Shown here: positions 17,046-26,154 of the stretch, one piece after another
Numbering within the stretch: position 1 is the stretch's first letter
Layout: every line of letters begins with the position of its first letter
Assembly (NCBI GenBank): GCA_035293805.1
Contig: DATGMD010000051.1
Location: 1 to 64,000, forward strand
Reading direction: 5' to 3'
DNA length: 64,000 nucleotides
Origin: JAJPHF01 sp035293805
GTDB lineage: Bacteria > Chloroflexota > UBA6077 > JAJPHF01
Program-made: the position numbers and the translations under genes
Notes under the pieces: model-generated
Seen by the model: only the letters and a program-made list of their open reading frames with translations
Database searches by the model: none
Told to the model about the DNA's origin: nothing

Positions 17046-18119
17046 ATGATCGAGCCGCCTGCCCGGACGCTGGTCGAGGTCGCGCGGCCGGTGGCGAGCC
17101 TCGTCCACGGGCCGCGCCGGCCCGCCCGGGTGCTTGGCGTCTACGCGCGCGCCGCCTACCTGCGCGTCGGCGACCGGATAGTGGCCCTGACGACCGCAGA
17201 CGCCGAGCGGCTTCCCTTCGGGCTGCGCTTGCCCTTCGCATCGCGGCCGGACAGGCCGCTGCTCGGCCTGGAGCCGCGGAGCCAGGTGACCGTCGGCGGC
17301 GGGCAGCTGACCGTCGAGACGGCGGCCGTCGCGCTGGTCGCTCGCGCCGGGGCGCTGTGGGACCCGCGGCCGTCGGCTGGCAGCCTCGTCTGGTGCGCTA
17401 CCATCTTGCGGGCGCGGCTCGACGCCTTGTCGCATCTCCTGGCGGAGCAGGCGCCGCCGGAGAGCCTGGCGGCCCTCGTCTGTGGCACCCCGACGGATGC
17501 GCCGAGGGCGGTTGCCGGAACTATCGACCTGAGCGGCACCGGCCGGGCGGCGGGGGACGAGCCCCCGCCCTACCTCATCGCCGGGCTCAGCGTCTGCGAG
17601 AACCGGTGTGGCGAGCCGGCGACTTTGGATTGGCGGGAGCGTGCCCGCAGGCACCTCGCCCTCCTGATGCGCGCGCTGCGGCAGGACGACCTCGGGGGAG
17701 TGGAGGCGGCGGCGCGGGCGCTCGTCGGGCTGGGACCGGGGCTGACCCCGTCCGCCGACGACGTGCTGGGCGGGATGCTCGCCGCGGGTTATTTCCTGGG
17801 GCGGGAATTCGAGCCGGAGCGCCGCCGCTGGCGGGCCGCGGGGCTCCTCATCCGGCGCGCCGCACGGGGGCAGACGACGCCGGTGAGCGAGGCGCTCCTG
17901 GCCTGCGCGGCGACGGGCGCGGTCGGCGAGAGTGCCGGTACACTATTGCAGGCGCTCGTGGCCCCCGATGCCAGCCGCCTCGCGGGAGCGCTGGCGCGCA
18001 CGCTGGCGCTCGGCCATACGTCGGGCGCCGACGTGGCCCTCGGCATCCTGCTCGGCGCGCGCCTGCACCTGCAAGCGCGCGCCGCCACGCCACCCACCAC
18101 GGAGGAGGGCGCATGGTAG
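17046..18119 (+). CDS. allH: DUF2877 protein, AllH-like subunit of oxamate/oxalurate carbamoyltransferase
   Basis: The 357-residue protein carries the DUF2877 hallmark LVGLGPGLTPSADDVLGGML near residue 228 and the conserved C-terminal ALGHTSGADVALGILLG. In Escherichia coli the homologous YlbF (AllH) acts with FdrA (AllF) and YlbE (AllG) in the carbamoyltransferase that splits oxalurate with phosphate to oxamate and carbamoyl phosphate during anaerobic allantoin use. Here the stop overlaps the fdrA start by seven bases and the DUF1116 gene follows with a four-base overlap, giving a tight three-gene operon. Assignment rests on family and gene order; the true substrate in this organism could differ. 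Confidence 0.8.
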   Translation: MIEPPARTLVEVARPVASLVHGPRRPARVLGVYARAAYLRVGDRIVALTTADAERLPFGLRLPFASRPDRPLLGLEPRSQVTVGGGQLTVETAAVALVARAGALWDPRPSAGSLVWCATILRARLDALSHLLAEQAPPESLAALVCGTPTDAPRAVAGTIDLSGTGRAAGDEPPPYLIAGLSVCENRCGEPATLDWRERARRHLALLMRALRQDDLGGVEAAARALVGLGPGLTPSADDVLGGMLAAGYFLGREFEPERRRWRAAGLLIRRAARGQTTPVSEALLACAATGAVGESAGTLLQALVAPDASRLAGALARTLALGHTSGADVALGILLGARLHLQARAATPPTTEEGAW

Positions 18120-19630
18120 TGCGGGCGCGCATCGAGAAGGACACCTACGCCGACTCGGTGCGCCTGATGCAGGTCGCGCAGGCGCTGCGCGGGATGCCCG
18201 GCGTCCAGGCCGCCGACGCGCTCATGGGCACGGCCGCGAACAAGGAGAGCCTGCGCGCGAGCGGGCTCCTCAGCGCGGCGACCGAGGCGGCGGGGCCGAG
18301 CGACCTGCTCCTGTGCGTGCGCGCCGACGACGGGGCCGCGGCCGACGCGGCGCTGGACGCCGGGCTGGCGCTGCTGCGCGGCCAGGGCGCGGCGCCCCGC
18401 TTCGGGGAAGTGGCGGCGCGCAGCCTGCGCGCCGCCGTGACGCGCGCCCCGTCCGCCAATCTCGCCGTCGTCTCGGTGCCCGGCGTCTACGCCGCGCTGG
18501 AGGCCGAGGAGGCGCTGCGGGCGGGCCTGCACGTCTTCCTGTTCAGCGACAACGTCCCGCTCGCCGACGAGGTGCGCCTGAAGACCCTGGCCGACGAGCG
18601 CGACCTGCTGCTAATGGGGCCGGACTGCGGCACCAGCATCCTCGCGGGGGTGGGGCTGGGCTTCGCCAACGCGGTGCGGCCCGGCCCGGTGGGCATCGTC
18701 GGCGCGTCGGGGACGGGGATCCAGCAGGTGAGCTGCCTCCTCGACGAGGCGGGCGTCGGTGTCTCGCAGGCGATCGGCACGGGCGGGCGCGACCTCGCGG
18801 AGGCGGTCGGGGGCCGCACCACGCGGCGGGCGCTCGCGCTGCTGGCGGCCGACCCGGCGACGCGGGTCGTCGTGCTCGTCTCGAAGCCGCCGTCGCCCAC
18901 GGTGGCGCGTGCCGTACTCGCCGCGGCGGCGGCCGGCGGCAAGCCAGTCGTCGCCTGCCTCCTGGGCGCGGCGCCCGTCGAGCTGCCCGCCGGGGTCACG
19001 TGGGCGCGCACGCTGGCGGAGGCGGCCGACGCCGCGACGGCCCTAGCCGCGGGGCGGCCGGCGCCCACGGCCGAGGCCGCGCCGGGGGCGCCCGCCGCGG
19101 CTGACGCGGGCGGCGGTCTGCGCGGCCTGTTCGCCGGCGGCACGCTCGCCCAGGAAGCGCTCCTGCTCTTGCGCGAGCGCCTGGGAGCGGTCGACTCGAA
19201 CCTCGATGGCTCGCTACCCGGCACGGCGCGGCACCAGGTCGTGGACTACGGCAGCGACGAGTACACGCGGGGGCGCCCCCACCCGATGATCGACAACGGG
19301 CTGCGCGGCGACGCGCTCGCGGCGGCGGCGCGGGACCCGACGGTCGAGGTGGTGCTGCTGGACGTGGTGCTGGGCTACGGGGCGCACCTGGACCCCGCCG
19401 GCGAGCTAGCCCCGGCCATCGAGCGCGCGCGGGCGACGGCCCGCGACGCCGGCCGGGCGCTGGCCGTGGTGGTGTCGCTGTGTGGGACGGCGCGCGACCC
19501 GCAGGGGCTCGCGGCCCAGCGCCGGCGGCTGGAAGCCGCAGGCGCCCAGGTCCACAGCCGCAACGCCCACGCTGCCGTCGTGGCCGCCGCGCTGGCGCGG
19601 GGCCTTCCCGCCCCGGAGGTGCCGCGATGA
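18113..19630 (+). CDS. fdrA: FdrA family protein (AllF-like carbamoyltransferase subunit), copy 1
   Basis: The 505-residue protein has FdrA features: an N-terminal RARIEKDTYADSVRLMQ, the CoA-ligase-like Rossmann part with LLMGPDCGTSILAGVGLGFA and GIVGASGTGIQQVSCL, and the C-terminal half with GGTLAQEALLLL, YTRGRPHPMIDNGLR and LLDVVLGYGAHLDPAGEL. Although related to succinyl-CoA synthetase alpha, this branch is linked to carbamoyl transfer from oxalurate-type substrates. GGAGGAGG lies just before the ATG, inside the end of the upstream gene. A paralogue is at 41819-43375, beside carbamate kinase. Confidence 0.9.
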   Translation: MVVRARIEKDTYADSVRLMQVAQALRGMPGVQAADALMGTAANKESLRASGLLSAATEAAGPSDLLLCVRADDGAAADAALDAGLALLRGQGAAPRFGEVAARSLRAAVTRAPSANLAVVSVPGVYAALEAEEALRAGLHVFLFSDNVPLADEVRLKTLADERDLLLMGPDCGTSILAGVGLGFANAVRPGPVGIVGASGTGIQQVSCLLDEAGVGVSQAIGTGGRDLAEAVGGRTTRRALALLAADPATRVVVLVSKPPSPTVARAVLAAAAAGGKPVVACLLGAAPVELPAGVTWARTLAEAADAATALAAGRPAPTAEAAPGAPAAADAGGGLRGLFAGGTLAQEALLLLRERLGAVDSNLDGSLPGTARHQVVDYGSDEYTRGRPHPMIDNGLRGDALAAAARDPTVEVVLLDVVLGYGAHLDPAGELAPAIERARATARDAGRALAVVVSLCGTARDPQGLAAQRRRLEAAGAQVHSRNAHAAVVAAALARGLPAPEVPR

Positions 19631-21027
19631 GCGACCTGCTCCACACGCCGCTGCACGCCGTGAACGTCGGCGTGGACCTGTTCGCGGCCACGCTCGCGGC
19701 GCAGGGGGTGCCGGTCGAGCGCGTGGACTGGCGCCCGCCGCTCGACACGCTCGACGGCGCGCTGGGGCGCCTGCTGGCCGACCCGGCGATCGACGCCGCC
19801 AATCAGGAGGCCGCCGCGCGGCTGCTCGGGGCGCGGCCGCTGCTGGTGGACGTGCGCCCGGCGCACGAGGTGATCCCGGGGATGACGCGCCGCACCTTCC
19901 TGCACGCCGGGCCGCCGATCGCCTGGGAGGCCATGTGCGGCCCGATGCGCGGCGCTGTCGTCGGCGCGGCGATGTACGAGGGGCTGGCCGACACGCCGGA
20001 GGCGGCCGAGCGCCTGGCGGCGTCCGGCGAGATCGAGTTCGCGCCCTGCCACGAGCACGGCGCGATCGGGCCGATGGCCGGCATCACGACCTGGTCGATG
20101 CCGCTCTGCGTGGTGGCCGACGCCGCGGGCGACGGCGCCGTGTACTCCGCGTTCAACGAGGGGCTAGGCCGCGCGCTGCGCTACGGCGCCAACGGGCCCG
20201 ACGTGCTGGATCGGCTGCGGTGGTTCCGCGACGTGTTCGGGCCGCTGGTCGCGGCGGCGCTGCGGGGCGGCGAGCCGATCGAGCTGCGTCCGCTGTTCGC
20301 GGAGGCCATCCAGATGGGCGACGAGTGCCACAACCGCAACAAGGCGCTCACGTCGCTGCTGTTCCGGCGGCTGGCTCCGCGGCTGGCGACGGCAGGATGG
20401 CCCAGCGACCAGGCCGCCGCCGCGCTTGCCTTCATCGCCGGCAACGATCACTTCGGCTTGAACTTCTCGATGCTGGCCGGCAAGCTGGCCGGCGACGCGG
20501 CGAGCGGCGTGGCCGGCAGCACGATGGTCACGACGATGGCCCGCAATGGCACCGAGTTCGGCATCCGCGTGAGCGGGCTGGGCGGGCGCTGGTTCACGGG
20601 GCCGAGCCAGATCGTGGAGGGGCTGTACTTCGCGGGCTACGGCCCCGCGGACGCCAACCCGGACATCGGCGACAGCGCGATCACCGAGACGACCGGCCTC
20701 GGGGCGTTCGCCATGGCTGCCGCGCCCGCCATCGTGCAGTTCATGGGCGGCACGCCGGCCGACGCGCTGCGCCACACGCAGACGATGTACGAGATCACGG
20801 TGACGGAGCACGACGCCTACCGCGTGCCGATCCTCGACTTCCGCGGGACGCCGCTGGGCATCGACGTGCGCCGCGTGCTGCGCACCGGCATCCTGCCGGT
20901 GATCAACACGGGGATCGCCCACCGCGAGCCGGGCATCGGCCAGGTGGGGGCCGGGCTCGTGCATCCCCCGGCCGAGTGCTTCGTGGCCGCCGGCCGCGCC
21001 TTCGCGGCGCGGTGGCCGGCGGCGTAG
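19627..21027 (+). CDS. allG: DUF1116 protein, AllG-like carbamoyltransferase subunit, copy 1
   Basis: The 466-residue protein matches DUF1116 (E. coli YlbE/AllG): PLHAVNVGVDLFAATL at the start, RRTFLHAGPPIAWEAMCGPM, PCHEHGAIGPMAGITTWSMP, MGDECHNRNKALTSLLFRRL, and the C-terminal GIDVRRVLRTGILPVINTGI with AHREPGIGQVGAG. It overlaps fdrA by ATGA and is presumably an obligate partner of it. A paralogue sits at 43924-45387. Confidence 0.9.
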   Translation: MSDLLHTPLHAVNVGVDLFAATLAAQGVPVERVDWRPPLDTLDGALGRLLADPAIDAANQEAAARLLGARPLLVDVRPAHEVIPGMTRRTFLHAGPPIAWEAMCGPMRGAVVGAAMYEGLADTPEAAERLAASGEIEFAPCHEHGAIGPMAGITTWSMPLCVVADAAGDGAVYSAFNEGLGRALRYGANGPDVLDRLRWFRDVFGPLVAAALRGGEPIELRPLFAEAIQMGDECHNRNKALTSLLFRRLAPRLATAGWPSDQAAAALAFIAGNDHFGLNFSMLAGKLAGDAASGVAGSTMVTTMARNGTEFGIRVSGLGGRWFTGPSQIVEGLYFAGYGPADANPDIGDSAITETTGLGAFAMAAAPAIVQFMGGTPADALRHTQTMYEITVTEHDAYRVPILDFRGTPLGIDVRRVLRTGILPVINTGIAHREPGIGQVGAGLVHPPAECFVAAGRAFAARWPAA

Positions 21028-21041
21028 CCCGCCGCGCGGCT

Positions 21042-21306
21042 CTACGAGGCGACGCCCTCGACCAGAGCCCACAGCTCGGGCCACGGCTTGCAGTCGAGCG
21101 GCACGAGGCCGGCCACGTGCGCCAGCACGCACGCCACGCCTTCCCCCCGGACCCGGCTTACGGGAACCTCCTTGTCGCTTGGGGGGGTGCCTGGGGGCCG
21201 CGGCAGCGGACACATCCGCTGCCGCGGCCCCCAGCGGGGTGCTAGAGCGGCTCATACCGAAGCCGGCGCTGGCGTTCCCTTACTCCCTCTCCCCCTGGGA
21301 GAGGGT
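21042..21306. other. Convergent intergenic region: possible gene remnant and two palindromes
   Basis: The minus strand has an open stretch from about 21170 down to a stop at 21042 ending DCKPWPELWALVEGVAS, with no start, ribosome-binding site or recognisable family; it may be the tail of a lost gene. A separate REP-like palindrome with 9-bp arms (CCCTCTCCC / GGGAGAGGG) lies at 21285-21305. The major hairpin is listed separately. Confidence 0.35.
21191..21234. terminator. 20-bp perfect hairpin between convergent operons
   Basis: Arms at 21191-21210 and 21215-21234 are perfectly complementary with the tetraloop CACA. It lies between the end of the plus-strand AllHFG operon and the end of the minus-strand grdA gene, a position suited to a bidirectional terminator. 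No U-tract is present. Confidence 0.65.
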
Positions 21307-21354
21307 CGGGGTGAGGGCCCGCCTCCGTAGGCGACCCCCGGGCCGGATCGGGGA

Positions 21355-21828
21355 TCAGTCGGCCGCGCGGGCGCGCACCTCCTGGACGGCCTGCCGGATG
21401 GCGTCGGTGTCCAGGGCGATCTCCATCATCTCGATCTGCTCCGCGTACACCGCGGGATCGACGATGGCTTTGATCTCGGGCTCGGTCACGTGATACACGG
21501 GGAGTTTCAACGAAACTCCCGCCAGGGCCCCGGCGTAGGTCGGATCGCCCAGGCTGACGGTCTCCGCGAACATCCCGGCCGACTCGGCATCGGGCGACCC
21601 GAGGATCGCCACGATGTCGTCCGCGCCGCCGTTCGCCTCCACCGTCTGCTTGATGCGCTCCTGCTCCTCCAGGTCCATGGCTCCCGCGGCCGTTCAGACG
21701 AAGCACTGCGTGATCTGCAGCAGCACCTCCGCCCCGGCGCTCTGCACCGCCGCGGCGATGGCCTGCCCCTGCACGCCGTCGCGCTCGCCGATGGCGATGA
21801 CTTTCTTGCCGCGTAGGTCGATGGCCAC
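21355..21828 (-). CDS. grdA: GrdA-like selenoprotein A of glycine/sarcosine/betaine reductase (in-frame UGA = Sec45)
   Basis: The gene reads from GTG 21828 (AAGGAGG upstream) through VAIDLRGKKVIAIGERDGVQ to QITQCFV, meets TGA at 21696-21694, and continues in the same frame as TAAGAMDLEEQERIKQTVEA to a true stop at 21355. Read with Sec at the TGA it is 157 residues, the usual GrdA length, and CFV-U-TAAGAMDLE reproduces the GrdA active-site CxxU motif from memory of the family. The C-terminal GDPTYAGALAGVSLKLPVYH and VDPAVYAEQIEMMEIALD also match. GrdA carries the carboxymethyl-selenoether intermediate and is reduced by thioredoxin. The gene is last in a series with a PotD-type binding protein 23 bp upstream; grdB/grdE lie about 4.6 kb upstream on the same strand. 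A selenocysteine-insertion hairpin after this UGA is not obvious by eye. Confidence 0.93.
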
Positions 21829-21851
21829 GCTTCCCTCCTTTCCGGGCCGCC

Positions 21852-22976
21852 TTAGCGGCCGACTACCTGACGGTTCCACTGGTCGAGGATGTCCGACTGC
21901 TTCTCGCTGATCGTCTTCCAATCGATCGTCACGGCCGACGCCTCGTCCTGCGGGTACACGCGCTGCTTCACGTCGGGCGGCAGCGTGACCGCGTGGTTGG
22001 CCGGGCCGTAGAACAACTGCTCCGCGTAGGGGCGCTGGACGGCCTCGGAGAGCAGCCAGCCGACCAGCGCCTTCGAGCAGCCAAGGTTCTTCACCCCGAC
22101 CGGGATGGTCGCCACGTTCATCAGGATCGGGCCGCCCTCCTTCGGGATGCTCACCGCGACCGGGCCGCCCTTCTCCTTCATTGACTGCACCAACCCCGCG
22201 ATGGCCGGCGCGATCCAGACGTCGCCGCTCTGATACTGCGGCTCGATCTGCGGCTCCTGCGCGTAAAACGTCTTCACGCCCGGCGCGATGCGCGCGACGG
22301 CGTCGATGCCCGGCTGGAAGTTCGCCTCCGAGCCGCCGTTCGCCTTGGCGATCATCGTCAGCACGGCGAGCGAGGTGGCGTTGGGCATGCTGGGCCACGC
22401 CAGGTGCCCGGCCCACTCGGGCTTCAGCAGGTCGCTCCACGACGTCGGCGGGGTCGTGACGTACTGAGGATTGTAGCCAATGCCCTCTTGCAGCAGGCTG
22501 ATCCCATAGCCGCCGTCCACGCGCGCCACCGGCGCCATGTCCGCGACGTTCGGCACGTCGGTCGCGGCCGGCATCACGACGCCGGTGGCCAGCAGGCGCG
22601 GCACCGAATCGATCGAGACCATCGCCACGTCGATGCTCGGGCTGCCCTTCTCGGCGTTCAGCTTCGTCAGCCGGTCGCGCGCGCTGTCGAGCGTCAGCTC
22701 GACCTGGATGCCCGTGAGCTGCGTGAAGCCCGCCAGCCCTTCCTTCATGATGCTCTCGTGCGGCCCGCCCCAGATGGCCAGCACCATGCTGCGGGGGGCG
22801 CTGCTGGGCGGGCAGAGCGCCGTGTAGGGGTTGCCGCTGTCGGCACCGGTCTGGCCGGCGGCGGTAGCCGCCGGCGTGGGCTGGGCCGGCGCGCTGGCGG
22901 CGCCGCCACACGCCGTCAGGAGGAGCGCCAGCGCGGCCAGCAGCGTGCGCCGCGCTCCATAGGTTCGGACGGTCAT
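21852..22976 (-). CDS. PotD/IdiA-type ABC transporter substrate-binding lipoprotein
   Basis: A 374-residue lipoprotein: signal peptide ending LALLLTAC (lipobox), tether, then a spermidine/putrescine-type binding fold (LAIWGGPHESIMKEGLAGFT, DVAMVSIDSVPRLL, GISLLQEGIGYNPQYVTTPP, TSWSDLLKPEWAGHLAWP, IPKEGGPILMNVATIPVGVK). Relatives bind polyamines, putrescine-like amines, opines or phosphonates. It belongs with the fused permease and ATPase encoded upstream on the same strand, and stands directly before grdA, which suggests its ligand feeds the reductase pathway. Ligand not determined. Confidence 0.88.
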   Translation of the reverse strand: MTVRTYGARRTLLAALALLLTACGGAASAPAQPTPAATAAGQTGADSGNPYTALCPPSSAPRSMVLAIWGGPHESIMKEGLAGFTQLTGIQVELTLDSARDRLTKLNAEKGSPSIDVAMVSIDSVPRLLATGVVMPAATDVPNVADMAPVARVDGGYGISLLQEGIGYNPQYVTTPPTSWSDLLKPEWAGHLAWPSMPNATSLAVLTMIAKANGGSEANFQPGIDAVARIAPGVKTFYAQEPQIEPQYQSGDVWIAPAIAGLVQSMKEKGGPVAVSIPKEGGPILMNVATIPVGVKNLGCSKALVGWLLSEAVQRPYAEQLFYGPANHAVTLPPDVKQRVYPQDEASAVTIDWKTISEKQSDILDQWNRQVVGR

Positions 22977-23068
22977 CGCGGGACTTCCCTTTCCGGGCCG
23001 CGGGCCGGCCCTGGCCGCTCGTCGTCAAGAACTAATGCCCTGTCCCACCCGAATTATTGGCCCACAAT

Positions 23069-23123
23069 GCCGGCCTGAAGGCCGGGCCACCGGACTTGGC
23101 TGGGGTCCGGCCTTCAGGCCGGC
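23069..23123. repeat. 17-bp inverted repeat between transporter genes
   Basis: Perfect arms at 23069-23085 (GCCGGCCTGAAGGCCGG) and 23107-23123. Each arm can also fold on itself (GGCC-TGAA-GGCC). It sits in the 217-bp gap between the ATPase gene and the binding-protein gene on the minus strand, where a stem could uncouple their expression levels. It may simply be a dispersed palindrome. Confidence 0.6.
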
Positions 23124-23193
23124 GAGTGTACCCGACTATTTTCTCTATCTCCATCAGGCCGGCGTCCGGTCCGAGTGCCGCAGCCATTACACG

Positions 23194-24342
23194 TCACGAT
23201 CCTGGCATCTCCCGCAGGATCGCCACCGCCCCCGGGGCGATCCGCAGCCCCACGGCATCGCCAGGCTGCAGGCGCTGGCCGTTCGCCGCGCTGTCGGGGG
23301 TGACGGTGGGCAGCCGCACGTGCAGGCGCGTGTTCGGCTCGCCCGCCTCGACCTCGAATCGCTGCCAGGGGCCGAGGAAGGTGGCGCTGCACACGCGGCC
23401 CACCACCCGCAGCGCCGCGTCGGGCGCCGCCCCGTTGCCGTCGGCGGGCGGCGTGTCCAGCGGCGCGAGCCCCACGTCCTCGGGCCGGATGCCGACGCGC
23501 ACCCGCTCCTGAATCGTGAGGGCGCGCAGCACCGCCGCGGGCGGCTCGCAGCGCAGCTCGCCCAGCGGCGTGGCGAGCCGCACGCCCGTCGTGTCGATCG
23601 CGCTCACGATCCCGTCCAAGATGTTCGCGTCGCCCATGAAGGTCATCGCGAAGGCCGAGCCGGGACGGCGATACAGCTCCTCGCCCGAGCCCATCTGCAC
23701 GATCCGCCCGCCGCGCATCAGCACGACGTGGTCGGACACCGCGAGGGCCTCTTCCTGATCATGGGTCACGAACACGGTGGTCACGCGAAGCTGCTGCTGC
23801 AGCTCCCGAATGTGGAAGCGTAGGTCCTTGCGCAGGTTCGCATCGAGGCTCGACAGCGGCTCGTCGAGGAGCAGCACGCGCGGGCGGATGACGAGCGCGC
23901 GGGCGAGCGCCACTCGCTGCTGCTGCCCGCCCGAGAGCTGCGTCGGCGCGCGGTCGCCGTACTCCGCCAGCCCGACGAGCGCCAGCGCCTCCGCGACGCG
24001 CCGCGCCCGCTCGGCGCGCGCCACGCCGCGCATCTCCAGGCCGAACGCGACGTTCTCGGCGACCGACATGTGCGGCCACAGGGCGTAGCTCTGGTAGACC
24101 ATGCCGATGTCGCGGCGGTGCGGCGGCAGGTGGGTGACGTCCTCGCCGCCGATCAGGATGGCGCCCGCGTCGGGCTGCAGGAAGCCGGTGATGAGCCGCA
24201 AGAGCGTCGTCTTGCCGCAGCCGGAGGGCCCCAGGAGGGTGACGAGCGTCCCCTCCGGGATAGTCAGGTCGACGCCGTCGACCGCCGCCGGCCCGGCCCC
24301 GGCGAAGCGCTTGCTCAGCCCGCGCAGTGTGAGCGTGCTCAT
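23194..24342 (-). CDS. potA: ABC transporter ATP-binding protein, PotA-like
   Basis: The 382-residue ATPase has Walker A GPSGCGKTT near residue 39, the Q-loop VYQSYALWPHMSV, the signature LSGGQQQRVALARAL, Walker B VLLLDEPLSSLD and the switch histidine in VTHDQEEAL, followed by a TOBE-type C-terminal domain (VRVGIRPEDVGL). This is the MOI/polyamine importer class. ATG 24342 overlaps the stop of the permease gene by four bases. It energises the fused permease upstream. Confidence 0.93.
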   Translation of the reverse strand: MSTLTLRGLSKRFAGAGPAAVDGVDLTIPEGTLVTLLGPSGCGKTTLLRLITGFLQPDAGAILIGGEDVTHLPPHRRDIGMVYQSYALWPHMSVAENVAFGLEMRGVARAERARRVAEALALVGLAEYGDRAPTQLSGGQQQRVALARALVIRPRVLLLDEPLSSLDANLRKDLRFHIRELQQQLRVTTVFVTHDQEEALAVSDHVVLMRGGRIVQMGSGEELYRRPGSAFAMTFMGDANILDGIVSAIDTTGVRLATPLGELRCEPPAAVLRALTIQERVRVGIRPEDVGLAPLDTPPADGNGAAPDAALRVVGRVCSATFLGPWQRFEVEAGEPNTRLHVRLPTVTPDSAANGQRLQPGDAVGLRIAPGAVAILREMPGS

Positions 24343-26123
24343 GCCTGCCGCTCCGTGCCGAAGGCGCTTAGCCCCACCAGCCGCTCGATGATCACGAGCA
24401 TCAGCAGCGTCCAGGCGATCCAGATGGTCGAGAGCGCCGCGACGGCCGCCGTCCACTGCTGCGTGAGCTGGCTGAAGATGCGCACCGGCAGCGTAACGTT
24501 GCCCGCGCCGGCCACCAGTACGGTAATCGTCGCCTCGTCGAACGAGACCAGGAACGAGAAGAGCATGGCGGCGAACAGCGCCGGCTTCACCAGCGGGAGC
24601 GTCACGCGCCGCAGCACGGTGAGCCGGCTGGCGCCGAGCGTGTGCGCCGACTCCTCGAGCCGGGGATCGACGCTCTGGAACGCCGTCACCAGGATGCGCA
24701 CGACGTAGGGCAGGGCGATGACCAGGTGGACGACGAGCAGCCGCAGGAAGCTCGGCCCGGCCCCGAGCGCCTGGAAGTAGAGCACCAGGCCGATCGCCAG
24801 CACCATGTGCGGGATCAGCAGCGGCGACAGCAGGAACGCCAGCAGCGGGCCGCGGCCGGGGAAGCTGCCCCGCACGAGCGCGTGGGCGGCCGGAATGCCG
24901 AGCGCCAGGTCTACGACGGCCGTGAGCAGCGCCAGGCGCAGCGAGAGCAGCAGGGCGTCGAGATAGCGGCTGTCGGCGAACAGCGCCTCGAACCAGCGCA
25001 GGGTGAAGCCGCCGAAGCCGGCCTGGATCACGGGGCTCGCGTCGAACGCGGTCTTGATCACCACGCCGAGCGGGAACAGCAGGTAGAGCAGGACGAGCGC
25101 GACGAAGCCCTGCCCCGCCAGCCGCAGCCCGCGCGCGAAGGTCGGTGCGCCCCGCAGCGCGGCGCAGAGGCGCACCCCTAGCTCGCCGCCAACCTGCGCC
25201 CAGGCCCGCGCCAGGCCCCCGGGCGCGCCGCGCGCGTAGCTGCCCGCCAGGCGCTGGCCGAGCCACTGGGAGAGCAGGATGGCGAGCAGCGAGGCGCCGA
25301 ACAGCGTCACCGCCAGCGCCGCCGCGCGCCCCCAGTGGACAAGCTGGATCTGCTCGTAGATGAGCGTGGGCAGCACCCAGACGCGGCCCTGGCCGACGAT
25401 GAGCGGCGTGAGTAGCGCGCCCGTCGCCAGCAGGAACACGAGCGTGGCGCCGGCGAGGATGCCGGGCACGCTGAGCGGCAGGATCACGCGCCAGAAGACG
25501 ACGACCGGATGGGCGCCGTAGACGGCGGCGCTCTCGCGCAGGGACGGCGCGATGCGCTCAAGCGTGGTGAGCATCGGCAGCACCATGAACGGCAGGAAGA
25601 CGTGCGTGAGCGCGATCGTGATGCCCACGTCGGTGCCCAGGAAGCGCTGGCTGAGATGGCCGCCCGAGACGGCGCGCAGGGCGGCGTTCAGGATGCCGTT
25701 GTCGTCGAGGATGACCACCCAGCCGAGCGTCCGCACGAGGATATTGGTGAGCAGCGGCGCGATCACGATGGCCAGCAGCAGCGTGCGGCGCCGGCCGCGC
25801 GCCTGCGCCACCGCCCACGCCAGCGGGTAGCCGAGCGCGAGCGTGGCGGCCGTCACCAGCGCGCCCAGCCGCAGCGTCGAGCCGAGCACGCCGAGGTAGA
25901 AGCCGTCGGTCAGCACCTCGGCGTACCGCGAGAGGCCGAGCGGCGTGTCGTCGCCGAGCAGCCCGACGCTGTAGGCCAGGAGGATCGCCAGCGGCCCCAC
26001 GAGCGCGCCGAGCAGCAGCAGCACGGCCGGCAGCGACAGCAGCACCGCGCCGCCCTCGGGCCCGCCCCGCCGGTGGAGCGCCGCACTCGCCGCGCCGCGC
26101 CGCAACGTTCTTGCTAACGCCAT
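24339..26123 (-). CDS. Fused two-domain ABC permease (PotB-PotC fusion)
   Basis: The 594-residue integral membrane protein contains two complete permease domains in tandem. The first (residues about 30-285) has its EAA-like loop at ESAAVYGAHPVVVFWRVILP; the second (about 330-590) has EESAHTLGASRLTVLRRVTL. Each is embedded in about six hydrophobic segments. In most PotABCD systems these are separate PotB and PotC proteins; here one chain should form the whole channel, as in FbpB-type iron permeases. The ATPase gene overlaps its end. A near-palindrome of 40 bp lies just upstream (26155-26194). Confidence 0.9.
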   Translation of the reverse strand: MALARTLRRGAASAALHRRGGPEGGAVLLSLPAVLLLLGALVGPLAILLAYSVGLLGDDTPLGLSRYAEVLTDGFYLGVLGSTLRLGALVTAATLALGYPLAWAVAQARGRRRTLLLAIVIAPLLTNILVRTLGWVVILDDNGILNAALRAVSGGHLSQRFLGTDVGITIALTHVFLPFMVLPMLTTLERIAPSLRESAAVYGAHPVVVFWRVILPLSVPGILAGATLVFLLATGALLTPLIVGQGRVWVLPTLIYEQIQLVHWGRAAALAVTLFGASLLAILLSQWLGQRLAGSYARGAPGGLARAWAQVGGELGVRLCAALRGAPTFARGLRLAGQGFVALVLLYLLFPLGVVIKTAFDASPVIQAGFGGFTLRWFEALFADSRYLDALLLSLRLALLTAVVDLALGIPAAHALVRGSFPGRGPLLAFLLSPLLIPHMVLAIGLVLYFQALGAGPSFLRLLVVHLVIALPYVVRILVTAFQSVDPRLEESAHTLGASRLTVLRRVTLPLVKPALFAAMLFSFLVSFDEATITVLVAGAGNVTLPVRIFSQLTQQWTAAVAALSTIWIAWTLLMLVIIERLVGLSAFGTERQA

Positions 26124-26154
26124 TCCCTGGCTCCCGCCACCTTGCTCCTAGCCG

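Noticed and set aside
18113..19630. FdrA as an acyl-CoA synthetase
   Set aside because: Its core resembles succinyl-CoA synthetase alpha, but the neighbours DUF1116 and DUF2877, and carbamate kinase beside the paralogue, point to carbamoyl transfer.
21355..21678. Separate 107-residue gene of unknown function
   Set aside because: It begins at an internal Met of GrdA just after the Sec codon; reading the UGA as Sec gives the full family length.
21650..21693. SECIS hairpin after the grdA UGA
   Set aside because: Only a three-base-pair stem (CCA/UGG) could be found in the right interval; too weak to list as a feature.
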